Source of the DNA: an uncultured Mycoplasmataceae bacterium
Lineage (GTDB): Bacteria > Bacillota_I > Bacilli_A > Mycoplasmatales > Mycoplasmoidaceae
Length of the DNA: 18,072 nucleotides
Direction of reading: 5' to 3'
NCBI GenBank assembly: GCA_949290035.1
Contig: CASEQO010000006.1
Coordinates: 1 to 18,072, forward strand
The position numbers and the translations under genes are program-made. Under the pieces are notes generated by a model. That model was not told where the DNA came from and made no database searches. It worked only from the letters and a program-made list of their open reading frames with translations. Of this stretch, positions 9,506 through 18,072 are shown one piece after another. Position 1 is the first letter of the stretch. Every line of letters starts with the position of its first letter.

Positions 9506-9538
9506 AATTTCTTCCTTTCATTACTTATTAACTTATAG

Positions 9539-9592
9539 ATTATATATATAATTATTGTATATTTATATTTTTTTACTAAATTTGTTGTACAA
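9539..9592 (-). promoter_or_regulatory. Likely promoter and possible operator of the PTS operon
   Basis: Upstream of the IIB gene a TATAAT box lies at 9544-9539 on the minus strand, about 34 bases before the ATG. A -35 box is weak. At 9585-9592 there is an 8-bp palindrome TTGTACAA, which could be an operator of the GntR/HutC type that often controls sugar operons. The palindrome is short, so this is tentative. Confidence 0.35.
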
Positions 9593-9622
9593 GATTTTAA
9601 AAATGACTTTATAACAAAATAA

Positions 9623-9651
9623 AACTTCTAGATATATTAAATCTAGAAGTT
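9623..9651 (-). terminator. Terminator of the HU-like gene
   Basis: Arms 9623-9633 and 9641-9651 (AACTTCTAGAT / ATCTAGAAGTT) are perfectly complementary around a 7-base loop. On the minus strand the hairpin is followed by TTTTATTTTG, giving the usual U-rich tail. It lies 16 bases after the HU-like stop codon and before the PTS operon promoter. Confidence 0.85.
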
Positions 9652-9666
9652 AATGAAATTAATAAA

Positions 9667-9987
9667 TTAAATGTATAATGAATTTGCAAATTCTTTAATA
9701 TTTTTAGAAAAACTGAATTTTAATCTAGCTTTGGCTTTTACAATCATTTTTTCTCCATTAAGAGGATTCACTCTTTCTCTTTCTGGAACATAAGTAACTT
9801 TAAGTTTACCTAAATCAAATAATTTAAATTCTCCAACTCTATCAAGTTCTGCAAATAACAATTTTTGGTAATCTTCAAAAATTTCTTTTAATACTGGAAC
9901 AGAAATATTTGAATTGTCACTCATTAATTTAATAATTTGAGTCTTAGTAAGTGGTTTATCAGACTCAAGAATTAATTTCTTGCTCAT
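9667..9987 (-). CDS. hup: HU-family DNA-binding protein
   Basis: This 106-residue protein matches the HU/IHF family of small dimeric nucleoid proteins that bend DNA. Family features are the N-terminal helices LTKTQIIKLMSDN and VPVLKEIFEDYQKLLFAEL, the GEFKLFDLGKLKV strand region, and ERVNPLNGEKMIVKAKARL, which contains the Asn-Pro of the DNA-intercalating arm. The protein is somewhat longer than a typical 90-residue HU, and the usual R-x-G-R-N-P reads R-E-R-V-N-P, so it may be a divergent paralogue. The start is set at the ATG at 9987, because AAGGAG lies five bases upstream. A longer open frame to 10011 would place that ribosome binding site inside the gene. It is followed by a strong terminator. 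Confidence 0.88.
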   Translation of the reverse strand: MSKKLILESDKPLTKTQIIKLMSDNSNISVPVLKEIFEDYQKLLFAELDRVGEFKLFDLGKLKVTYVPERERVNPLNGEKMIVKAKARLKFSFSKNIKEFANSLYI

Positions 9988-10016
9988 AAAGCTCCTTAAA
10001 ATAAATAACATTTAGA

Positions 10017-10047
10017 ATTTTAACACAAAATAATATATAAAAATCAA
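10017..10047 (-). promoter_or_regulatory. Probable promoter of the HU-like gene
   Basis: On the minus strand TTGATT (10047-10042) is followed after 19 bp by an extended -10 element TGTTAAAAT, whose TAAAAT core is at 10022-10017. The spacing is longer than ideal, but the TG extension compensates. The leader before the ATG at 9987 would be about 25 bases and contains AAGGAG. Confidence 0.4.
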
Positions 10048-10084
10048 GTATTTTTAAATAAAAATTAATGTTTTTATAAATAAT

Positions 10085-11740
10085 TTATATAACTGTTGTT
10101 AATATTACTGGTGTTTTATTTAATTGTTTTTCAATAATTTTTTGTACTATTTTTTTAATACTATTTTTGTATTCTTTTTTATCAAAGTTTTTATCATTTA
10201 ATTTTTCATCTGAAAATGTTAGTATAGTATTTTTTATTTCATCCATAATTTCATTTTCAGATGAATTTTTATCTATTAAACCAAATGATTCTATTTGACA
10301 ATTAGTAACATATTTTTCATTTACTTTTTCATTTAATATGTTTATTAAAATAATACCATTTATAGACATTTGTTTTCTTTCTTTTAAAACTGATTCATTC
10401 ATTTCTGATAAATAATTATTATTTATATATTTTTCTTGAATGTTTAATCTTTTTTTCTCTATCTTAAATTCATCATTATTAAATGAAACTATTTGCCCAT
10501 TTTCACAAATTATAAATTCTGTTTTTGGAAAATTATTATTTACTAATCTTTTAAACCTTACAAAATCTGAATATAATCCATTAGAAGGAATAACATATTT
10601 AGGTTTCAATGATGAAATTAAATATTTATGATCTTCTTGACCTGCTTTCATTTCTGAATATGTTTTAGGAAGTCTTGATCATGAAATATCTTTTTTAGCT
10701 ATTTCATCAACACATTTAGCTTCATCAATTTCAAACCCTGCTATTATTGGGTTTAAAAATATTAAATGGTCATTTTCTTTAATTTCAAAATTAATATCTT
10801 TATCTATTAAAAATTTTGAAACATCTTGAAATATTTTTTGTTTGTTATTAACTAAAAAGATAATACCATTTTCTAATTCATTAATTTTTGAAATAGGTAA
10901 AGCTAATAGTCCTTTTGAATTTATGTAATTATTATTTGTTAAATATTGATAATTTTTATAGAAAACACTATTACCTATAATAAATGGAATAGATTTTTTT
11001 CTACATATTTTTAACACTGATAAAAAAGTATAATAGTCATGATCGTGTAATGTAATAATTTTTCTAGATTTTACTGATAATTCTTTTTCTAAAAATGAAG
11101 TGATATCAAATTTAGGAGAAGTGTAATCTTTTATTTTAGAAACATTTCCTGCATTAACTATTAAAAGTAAAATATTTTTTAATTGTGATTTAATTCTATT
11201 AATTTCATTTCTAAAATTAAAATCAATATCACTATTTACAATATAATCATCAATTATCAATACTCATGCATCTCCAACTTTTATTGATATAGCTAGTGAA
11301 TTTGGAACTGAGCTAATAACTCTAAAAGAATTAAATGTTGTTTTTCCAATAGTAAATTCTTTATTTGGTTCAATTACATTTACTTTATATTTACAAAAAG
11401 ATCCAACTTTTTGCATACTTTTTTCATTAAAGAAATTATTAACTATAAATTCACCTATATTTGATGTATAAATTGGAATATCTTTTAATCAAATATTAAC
11501 ATATTGTAATGCATTTATATTTTCGTAAGTTGGATTTGCTAAAAATACTGCTTTAATTTTTTTATAATTATTTTTTAATCAGTCAGTATCTGGAATTATT
11601 TTGTTAATACCTAATTTTGCAAAATGAGGTAAATTAACTCCCAAATTAAATAAAAAGTATTCGCCATTTATTTCTATAACTAAACAACTCTTACCTTTTT
11701 CATCTAATCCGCCCAATGCAAAAAAATTAAATTTAGCCAT
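10085..11740 (-). CDS. RNase J-like protein lacking the catalytic metal site
   Basis: This 551-residue protein has the length and layout of bacterial ribonuclease J (beta-lactamase and beta-CASP domains plus C-terminal domain). It starts with FALGGLDEKGKSCLVIE (RNase J: FALGGLGEIGKN) and has INKIIPDTDWL at the position of IDYVIPDYTYL. The signature HGHEDH reads N69-P-T-Y-E-N74, so all three histidines are lost. The later SGH segment reads KAGQEDH before SSLKPKYVIPSNGLYSDF, so another metal ligand is also missing. The distal part is rich in Lys, Asn and Glu. It should be unable to cleave RNA as a two-metal enzyme and may instead be a structural partner, as RNase J2 is for J1 in Bacillus. GAAAGGA precedes the ATG at 11740. 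The gene begins 14 bases after the uvrA stop, so the two are probably co-transcribed. Confidence 0.8.
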
Positions 11741-11754
11741 AATGTTTTCCTTTC

Positions 11755-14598
11755 TTAATTATTAGACAAAAGTTTCTTTAAATATTGTCCTGTATATGAT
11801 TTTTCACATCTAGATACTTCTTCTGGTGTTCCTTTACAAATGATATATCCACCATTATCTCCTCCATCTGGTCCAAGATCTACAATGTAATCAGCTACTT
11901 TAATTAAATCTAAATTATGTTCTATAACTATAACAGTGTCACCATTATTAACAATTCTATTTAAAACTTCTAATAATCTTGATATATCATCAACATGCAA
12001 TCCTGTTGTTGGTTCATCTAGAACATATATAGTTTTACCAGTTGATTTCTTTTGTAGATATTTAGCAATTTTTATTCTTTGTGCTTCACCACCAGATAGA
12101 TTAACTGCGTTTGTACCTAATTTTAAATATCCCAATCCAACATCTACCATTAATTGAAGTTTTCTTTTAATGTTAGGAATATGTTTGAAAAATTCTAATG
12201 CTTCACTTACATACATATCTAATACATCTGCAATAGACTTTCCTTTATATAATACTGATAGTGTTTCACTATTATATCTTTTACCTTTACATTCTTCACA
12301 CTTGATTTCTACAGAAGGTAAAAAGTGCATTTCAATTTTTATAATACCATCACCTTGACAATGTTCACATCTTCCACCAGATACATTAAAAGAAAATCTT
12401 CCTTTTTGATATCCTCTTTCTTTTGCTTCTGGAGTTAATGCAAATAAATCTCTTATATCATCAAAAACAGAAACATATGTAGCTGGATTTGATCTTGGTG
12501 TTCTTCCAATTGGATCTTGAGATATTTTAATAATTTTATCAATATTTTCTATTCCAGATACTTTTTTATATTTTAATGGAACTATAAAAGGATCTAAAAT
12601 TTCTTTTTCAATTGCTTTTATTAATGTTTCATTAATTAAAGTAGATTTACCTGATCCAGATACACCTGTTATAACAGTTAATGTATTCATAGGTATTTTT
12701 AGGTCAACTTTTTTAAGGTTGTTTCCTTCTGCATCTAATAATTCTATTGTTTTACCATTTCCTTTTCTTCTCTTTTCTGGTACTTCTATTTTTTTCTTTT
12801 TAGATAAATATTGACCTGTTATTGAATTAACATTATTTTCAACCTCTTTTGGAGTACCTTGAGCAATTACTTTTCCACCATGTTCACCTGCTCCAGGACC
12901 TATATCTATTAGTCAATCTGCAGCTCTCATAGTATCTTCATCATGTTCAACTACTATTAATGTATTTCCAAGATCTCTCATTTTCATTAATGTATTAATA
13001 AGTTGATCATTATCTTTTTGATGAAGTCCTATTGATGGTTCATCAAGAATGTACAATACCCCTGTTAATGATGATCCAATTTGAGTTGCTAATCTAATTC
13101 TTTGAGATTCTCCTCCTGATAATGTAGAAGCAGTTCTAGATAATGTTAAATAATTTAATCCAACGTTTTCTAAAAATGATAATCTACTTAATATTTCTTT
13201 AATAGCAAGGTTTGCTATTTTCTTTTGGTTATCAGTTAATTTTAAATTTAAAAAGAATTCAATAATATTTAAAATATTCATATCAATTAATGATGCAATA
13301 TCTTTATCATTAATTTTTACACATAAAGCCATTTTAGATAATCTTTTACCATTACATTCTTTACAAGTGATACTAGAAAGATATTTTGAATAATATTCTC
13401 TAGCCATTTCGCTTTCAGTTTGCATATGTCTTCTTTTTATTAAAGTAGATATACCTTCAATTTCTTCAAATCCTTGTAATTTTTTACCACTATTAGATAT
13501 TATGTTATATTCAATTGGTTCATCTGAACCATATAAAATTATATTTAATTCATCTTTTGTAAAGTCTTTTATTTTTTTATTTAAATCAATTTTGTAATGT
13601 TTTAATAAACAATTATATTTTTGTCAATCAATTGAATTAGTCCCTATTGTATTTTGAAAATATTCAATTGCTCCTTGATTAATAGTTAAATTGAAGTTAG
13701 GAATTAATTTATTTACATCTGGTTCAGTTGTAAATCCTAATCCATTACAATTAGCACATGCTCCTATTGGAGAATTAAATGAAAACAATCTTGGTTCAAG
13801 CTCATTAATAGAAAATCCACATTCATTACAAGAATGATTTAATGAATATAAATCTTCATTATTTTCATACATTATGATTACTTTACCATTTGATTCATTG
13901 GTAGCTTTTTCTATTGAGTCATATATTCTACTTCTAGTTTCTTTATCATAATTTAAAACTATTCTATCAACAACAATGTCTATATTATGTTTATTATTTT
14001 TTTCTAACTTTATTTCATCATCTAGACTTAATAGATTACCATCTACTCTTACTCTTAAATACCCACTTTTTTTAATAGATTCTATTTTGTTAGCAAATGT
14101 ACCTTTTTCATTATTTACAATTGGTGATAGTATTTGTAATTTAGTACCTTCTTGATGTTCAAAAATGTTATCAATTATTTTATCAATTGATATAGTTTTA
14201 ATCTCTCCATGTCCATTAATACAAAATGGTGTTCCTATTCTTGCAAAAACTAATCTTAAATAATCATATATTTCAGTAACTGTACCAACTGTAGATCTTG
14301 GATTATGAGATGTAGTTTTTTGGTCAATAGAAATTGAAGGAGATAATCCTTCAATAGAATCTACATTAGGTTTTTCGTTTCCGCCTAAAAATTGTCTTGC
14401 ATAAGACGATAATGATTCTAAAAATCTTCTTTGACCTTCAGCAAAAATTGTATCAAAAGCTAATGATGATTTTCCTGATCCTGATAATCCTGTTATTACA
14501 ACAAATTTATTTTTAGGTATATTTATATCTATATTCTTTAAATTATTTTCTTTTGCACCTTTTACAATAATATGTGTTCTTGAATTAACTTTTTCCAT
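11755..14598 (-). CDS. uvrA: Excinuclease ABC subunit A
   Basis: UvrA, 947 residues (usual length about 940-950), is the ATP-dependent damage-recognition dimer of nucleotide excision repair. It loads UvrB onto the lesion. All landmarks are present: Walker [10 protein letters not shown] at 37-45, first zinc module with Cys257/260 and Cys281/284, a CKEC pair at 412-415, ABC signature [12 protein letters not shown] from 493, Walker [11 protein letters not shown] near 517-526, second Walker [10 protein letters not shown] at 645-653, second zinc module Cys744/747 and Cys767/770, and second signature [12 protein letters not shown] from 834. TGA codons encode Trp in three places. No Shine-Dalgarno is visible before the ATG at 14598, which starts eight bases after the preceding small membrane gene, suggesting translational coupling. 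uvrB is not next to it here. Confidence 0.97.
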
Positions 14599-14606
14599 AT
14601 CTAAAA

Positions 14607-14945
14607 TTATTTATTAGAATCTTTCTTTTTAGATTTTGCATTTTCTTTATTAGATGCTAAGTATTTTCTTATAGATATATCTTTTTGATTTATATTAGAT
14701 TTTAATTTATCAACATATTCAGAAATATTAATAAGTAATTCAACACTTGGAGTTAATAATTCTAATTTATAAATTAAATCCTCAACTAAATAATCTGTTT
14801 TTTTACTAACTATACCTATTTTTCTATATGAAAATATTTTATAAATTGTTGCAACAATAGCTAATGATATTAAAACCCCAAGTAATACTAATAGTCATAT
14901 TGGAATTTCTAAAACTACTTGTTGTGCTTCATTTACTATATTCAT
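14607..14945 (-). CDS. Small single-span membrane protein upstream of uvrA
   Basis: This 112-residue protein has a short polar N-terminus and one hydrophobic segment at about residues 13-37 ([20 protein letters not shown], with Trp from TGA). A long charged cytoplasmic region follows, ending in a Lys-rich tail. It is not covered by a standard-code reading because of the TGA. AAGGT lies upstream of the ATG at 14945. The gene ends eight bases before uvrA and follows the thioredoxin terminator. It resembles short conserved membrane proteins of unknown function known in the Spiroplasma/Mesoplasma group; I am not certain of the family name and no function is assigned. Confidence 0.75.
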
Positions 14946-14967
14946 TTTAATACCTTAATATAAAAAA

Positions 14968-15000
14968 TAAAATAATACAAATTGTTTTTGTATTATTTTA
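14968..15000 (-). terminator. Terminator of the thioredoxin gene
   Basis: Arms 14968-14981 and 14987-15000 pair perfectly over 14 bp around a 5-base loop. On the minus strand the hairpin is followed by TTTTTTATATT. It starts eight bases after the thioredoxin stop, so it separates thioredoxin from the membrane protein/uvrA group. Confidence 0.8.
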
Positions 15001-15007
15001 CTAGATT

Positions 15008-15328
15008 TTATTTGTTTTCATTTATATATTTTAGAATTTCATCTTTAGGCTTGTACCCTGAAAAAGTAGCCACAGCTTTTCCACTTTTTACAAATACAAC
15101 AGTTGGTACAACATTAACAGAATATTGTTTTACTAATTCTTCTTTTGTATCATCATCAATATCTACTTCATATATATCAATATTTGATTGTTCATTACTA
15201 ATTTCTTCTATAATTGGTGCTAACATTTTGCATGGGCCACATCATTCAGCAGAGAACTTGATAATACTTAATTTATCTTTACTTAAATTTTCTTTTAAAT
15301 TATTTAAATCAAATGATTTTATTAACAT
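15008..15328 (-). CDS. trxA: Thioredoxin
   Basis: This 106-residue protein is a standard cytosolic thioredoxin that reduces protein disulfides and is itself reduced by NADPH-dependent thioredoxin reductase. The active site is W29-C-G-P-C33, with Trp29 encoded by TGA. The cis-Pro loop VNVVPTVVFVKSGK and the closing FSGYKPKDEILKYI helix are present. The start at 15328 follows AAGGAG at normal spacing, and the stop is TAA at 15008-15010. It lies 50 bases after the DJ-1-like gene with no terminator between them and has a clear terminator of its own, so read-through from the hydrolase/DJ-1 pair is likely. Confidence 0.96.
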
Positions 15329-15378
15329 AATTAAACTCCTTAATAAGTAATTATTAATTTATTTGTATTTTATTTAAA

Positions 15379-15960
15379 TTATTCATCTTTTTGATCATAT
15401 TTAAATAAGATTTGTGATGCTATAGTTTCTGCTTTTTTTCTTCCTATCATTTCTTCAATTGTTTTTAGTGCAAGTGAAATTGCATAATTTGGACCACAAG
15501 CAGTTATAAGATTATCATGTGAGCAAACACAAAGATCTTTTCTATAAGTTTGCTCAAAGCTTTCTTCAAACCCTGGATAACATGTAGCATTTCTTCCATT
15601 CATTAATCCAGATTTTGCTATAAAATCTGGAGCAGCACAAATTGCTATTATATATTTATCTTCATCATCTAAAAAATTATTTTTTAATATTTCAACAAGA
15701 TTATTTGATTCTGGAAAAGTAAAGTAATTTTTATATCCCATTCCACCAGGAAAAAATACTGCTTTATATTTTTTTATATCTACATCTTTATATAATTTAT
15801 CTGCTTTTATTGCATTTCCATGAGCTAATCTAATATCTAAACTATCAGTTATAGAAACTAATTCTACATTTAGTCCAGCTCTTCTTCATATATCAATTGG
15901 CGCAACTACTTCAATGTCTTCATTATCATTGGTTAAAATTACACATATATCTTTACTCAT
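15379..15960 (-). CDS. DJ-1/PfpI family protein
   Basis: This 193-residue protein has the DJ-1/PfpI/ThiJ fold. The N-terminus MSKDICVILTNDNEDIEVVA with IDIWRRAGLNVELVS aligns with human DJ-1 (GAEEMETV, VDVMRRAGIKV), placing Glu17 at the position of DJ-1 Glu18. The nucleophile elbow AICAAP has Cys108, equivalent to DJ-1 Cys106, and is followed by ATCYPGFEE as in DJ-1. Family members act as deglycase or glyoxalase-like enzymes, chaperones or oxidative sensors; which applies here is unknown. A TGA encodes Trp25. AGGAGA upstream of the ATG overlaps the end of the hydrolase gene, whose stop codon lies five bases before this start. Confidence 0.9.
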
Positions 15961-15964
15961 AATA

Positions 15965-16711
15965 TTATTCTCCTAAAATTTTTTGCATAACTTCTACATA
16001 TTTATCTTGATTTTCATTATGTGGAACATGTCTTGCGTTTTCAATTTCGTATATATTTATTTTTGAACTTGTAGGAAGTGATTTAAATGAATTTAATGAT
16101 TCTTTATATGGAATTAATTTATCTTCAACTCCATATATAATATCAAATTGACATTTAGTAACTTTCATAATTTTATTTAAATTATTTAAAAAACTTTCTG
16201 AAGCTAAATCCTCTCCTAAATCTTTATATCATTTTCTTTTTTTCTCATCAAAAGATATTGATACTAAATTATCATCTTCACAAATCAAACAATCTTCTTT
16301 TGATTTTAAAATATTTAATAAGTTAATTCTATTTTTTTCTTCATCTAATAAACTTTGATTAACTGGATTTTCTAACACTATTTTTTTAATAATACTTGGA
16401 TCAAGCATTGATGATACATTAATAGCTATAGCCCCACCCATAGAATGACCTGATATTATAATATCTTTTTTATTAAGAGATTTTATAAAATTACAAGCTA
16501 TTCTAGAAATATATTCCATAGTTGGTTTATCCCTATCATCAATTCAAGAATTACCTTGACCTGGAAAATCTATTCCGTAATAACTAATATTATTTTTTTT
16601 ACATATATCCATTAATATTTTATTTTCTTCTTTACAAGAAGTAAATCCATGAAAATGAACTAATGCTCTATTTCCATTTTCTATTTTTAAAATGTTAATA
16701 TTTTTTTGCAT
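15965..16711 (-). CDS. Alpha/beta hydrolase
   Basis: This 248-residue cytosolic alpha/beta-hydrolase has a complete catalytic triad by motif: nucleophile Ser90 in GHSMGG (88-93), Asp197 in YGVEDKLIP, and His228 in NARHVPHNEN. The oxyanion loop HFHGFTSCK is near residues 19-27, and GIDFPGQGNS at 46-55 is the family's usual second loop. No signal peptide is present. Family members hydrolyse esters such as lysophospholipids or small acyl esters, and the sequence does not show which. TGA codons encode Trp56 and one later Trp. AAGGTGA precedes the ATG. It is the first gene of a group with DJ-1-like and thioredoxin genes behind it, and has a promoter at 16742-16770. Confidence 0.9.
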
Positions 16712-16741
16712 TTTATTTCACCTTATTAAAAAGATAAAAAT

Positions 16742-16770
16742 ATTATAAATCAATATATAAATAATGCTAA
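16742..16770 (-). promoter_or_regulatory. Promoter of the hydrolase/DJ-1/trxA group
   Basis: On the minus strand TTAGCA (16770-16765, four of six matches to TTGACA) and a perfect TATAAT (16747-16742) are separated by 17 bp. Transcription would start near 16735, about 24 bases before the ATG at 16711. Confidence 0.6.
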
Positions 16771-16809
16771 TTTTTTTAAAAATTATTCATATAACTTATA
16801 AATACAAAA

Positions 16810-16834
16810 AAATATGTGCATTAAGCATATATTT
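16810..16834 (-). terminator. Terminator of rpsB
   Basis: Arms 16810-16819 and 16825-16834 pair over 10 bp (one G-U) around the loop ATTAA. On the minus strand they are followed by a run of seven T. It begins two bases after the rpsB stop codon, so rpsB is transcribed alone and tsf, its usual partner, does not follow. Confidence 0.8.
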
Positions 16835-16836
16835 AA

Positions 16837-17919
16837 TTATTTTTGAACGTATGTTTGAGGAAGAATTATTTCTTCGTCTTTCTTTCCTATAAATTGAGTT
16901 GGTTTTCCTTGACCAACAGCTATTGCATCAGCTAATAAACCAATTATTAAATAAACAGCTTTTATAGAATAGTTGTTTGCTGGTATTACAATATCAATTC
17001 CTTCTGGATTTGCATTTGTATTACAAATAGCAATAACTTTAATTCCTAATTTTTTAGCTTCAGCTATAGCATTCTTTTCTTCTACAGGGTCATTAACTAT
17101 TAAAACATCTGGTAAAGAAGTCATAGTTCTAATTCCACCAAAGAATTTACTTAATCTTTTAAATTCTTTAATTTTTTCTATTTGTTCTTTTTTAGAATAT
17201 TTTTCTATTTCACCATTTTTTTGTAAAATAGCAAGTTCATTTAATTTCTTTGTAGAATTCATGATTGTTCTTAGGTTAGTTAAAGTACCACCTAATCATC
17301 TTTGATTTACATAGAATGCATTTACTCTTTTAGCTTGATCTTTTATTTGTTTTTTAACAATAAAAGTTTTTGTTCCTAAAAATAAAGCAGTTTTATTTTT
17401 AGCACCTACTTCTTTTAAGAAGTGATAAGCATTGCTTAAACCAACTAATGTGTTGAAGATATCAATAATGTGATTTCTTCCTTTTTTAGCATACACATAT
17501 TTTTTCATTTTAGGATTTCATCTTTTAGATGTTAAACCTATATGTGCACCAGCTTCCATTAATTTAGTAACAGAAACTATTTGTTCAAATTTAGCTGCGA
17601 TTGCTGGATTTGCTTCTAATTTGGCTTTAATACCTTCTTCTATTTCTAAAGATTTTTCTTTAAATGATGGTGTTTCAGTTTTCTTTTCTACACTATCATT
17701 TTCTATAGATGAAGTAGAAACTTTTTTAGATTCTTTAACTACTTTTTCTTCGCTAGTTTTTTTAATAGCTGTAGCTTTCTTTTTAGTTTCTTTTACTTCT
17801 TTATCTTCTTTTTTAGGTTCTACTTTTTTAGTTTCTTTAGAACTAGCTTTAGTAGTTTTAGCTTTTACAGCCTTTTTTTCTTCATTGGCTGATCCAACAT
17901 TTTCTTTTGTTTTTGCCAT
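16837..17919 (-). CDS. rpsB: 30S ribosomal protein S2 with long N-terminal extension
   Basis: S2 of 360 residues; the bacterial norm is about 240-260. The conserved protein begins near residue 115 (VSVTKLMEAGAHIG ... SKRWNPKMKKYVY, matching E. coli VSMRDMLKAGVHFG ... RYWNPKM). It continues through NQRWLGGTLTNLRT, SLPDVLIVNDPVEEKNAIAEA and NPEGIDIVIPANNYS, all diagnostic of S2. Trp134 and the Trp of QRWLGG are TGA codons. Residues 1-80 are a Lys/Glu/Thr/Ser-rich, low-complexity stretch, and 85-112 look like a short acidic/helical linker. The ATG at 17919 follows AAGGAG, and no equally good start occurs at the core boundary, so the extension is probably translated. The gene has its own terminator and starts 43 bases from the CRISPR array. 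Confidence 0.95.
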
Positions 17920-17946
17920 TATAGCTCCTTATAAATATACCTATAT

Positions 17947-17975
17947 ATTATAATACATTTTGTTTTAAGTCTACA
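17947..17975 (-). promoter_or_regulatory. rpsB promoter reaching into the CRISPR repeat
   Basis: On the minus strand a perfect TATAAT lies at 17952-17947, about 28 bases before the rpsB ATG. A -35 box at 17-bp spacing would be TGTAGA (17975-17970), a weak match, and lies inside the first CRISPR repeat. The same AT-rich stretch also holds a plus-strand TATAAT (17949-17954), eight bases before the array, so it may serve both directions. Confidence 0.45.
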
Positions 17976-18072
17976 TAATAATGATACAGGGCCGAAACTC
18001 AATTGCTTTTTTTGGTGATCAACTATATGTTTAAGTCTACATAATAATGATACAGGGCCGAAACTTAGATAA
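17963..18072 (+). CRISPR. Edge of a type II-like CRISPR array (two repeats, one full spacer)
   Basis: Two 36-bp repeats lie at 17963-17998 and 18029-18064, identical except for the first base (T in the left copy, G in the right). They are separated by a 30-bp spacer (17999-18028), and a second spacer begins at 18065 and is cut by the window end. The repeat starts GTTTAAGTCTACA and ends GGGCCGAAAC. The 36/30 geometry and GTTT...AAAC ends are typical of type II (Cas9) arrays. Nothing similar lies left of 17963, so this is one end of the array. The single mismatch fits a degenerate terminal repeat. If the GTTT end is the 5' end of the crRNA repeat, crRNA is read rightward. No cas gene or tracrRNA anti-repeat was seen in the window; both may lie to the right. 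Confidence 0.85.

Noticed and set aside
11936..12358. Plus-strand open frames antisense to uvrA
   Set aside because: They mirror the conserved UvrA C-terminal half and have no family features or start signals.
14982..15350. Plus-strand reading frame of 122 codons over trxA
   Set aside because: It lies antisense to a clear thioredoxin with the WCGPC motif and begins inside the thioredoxin terminator hairpin.
16837..17919. Three separate short genes in place of rpsB
   Set aside because: The breaks are TGA codons at conserved Trp positions of S2. Under the UGA = Trp code there is one continuous frame. The same holds for uvrA, IIC, the hydrolase and others.
1..18072. tracrRNA anti-repeat for the CRISPR array
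   Set aside because: Scanning by eye for a long complement of the repeat's 5' half found none in the window; short matches such as TGTAGA are expected by chance in AT-rich DNA.
1..18072. tRNA, rRNA or insertion sequence
   Set aside because: No cloverleaf with a T-loop GTTCGA-type motif, no rRNA segments and no transposase motif with flanking inverted repeats were recognised.

Overview
The window comes from a wall-less bacterium of the class Mollicutes. Base composition is very AT-rich, and nearly every gene reads through in-frame TGA codons at positions where the protein family has tryptophan (for example the Trp of WCGPC in thioredoxin and of RWNPKM in ribosomal protein S2). Translation table 4 (UGA = Trp) is therefore used throughout, and gene ends are given on that basis. 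The gene set (UGA code, split Lac-family PTS, MupG/DUF871 enzyme, RNase J-like protein, PF04200-like surface repeats, type II-like CRISPR) fits the Spiroplasma/Mesoplasma/Entomoplasma/M. mycoides side of the class. The species cannot be fixed from this sequence alone.

Layout, left to right; all genes are on the minus strand except one. (1) 1-775: a terminator and a small protein ending in seven consecutive coiled-coil heptads. (2) 773-4349: a large membrane-anchored surface protein with PKD/Ig-like domains followed by five tandem Lipoprotein_17-like repeats. It is broken by five apparent single-base deletions and one nonsense codon. (3) 4550-5302 (+): a nitroreductase-type flavoprotein, convergent with the next block across a 44-bp perfect palindrome that can terminate both strands. 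(4) 5333-9505: a five-gene sugar operon, transcribed IIB - IIC - unknown membrane protein - IIA - MupG-family glycosidase. Together these encode a complete Lac-family phosphotransferase system plus an enzyme that would split the phosphorylated sugar inside the cell. (5) 9667-14945: an HU-like DNA-binding protein, an RNase J homologue that has lost its metal-binding histidines, UvrA, and a small membrane protein. (6) 15008-16711: an alpha/beta hydrolase, a DJ-1/PfpI protein and thioredoxin, closely spaced and probably transcribed together. (7) 16837-17919: ribosomal protein S2 with a Lys-rich N-terminal extension of about 111 residues. (8) 17963 to the right edge: the first two repeats of a CRISPR array (36-bp repeat, 30-bp spacer, GTTT...AAAC ends), which continues outside the window.

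The parts most worth a second look are the CRISPR boundary that runs into the rpsB promoter, the extended S2, the PTS/MupG operon in an organism without peptidoglycan, the catalytically dead RNase J homologue, and the decaying surface protein. No stretch longer than 300 bases lacks a gene. No tRNA, rRNA or insertion sequence was recognised.
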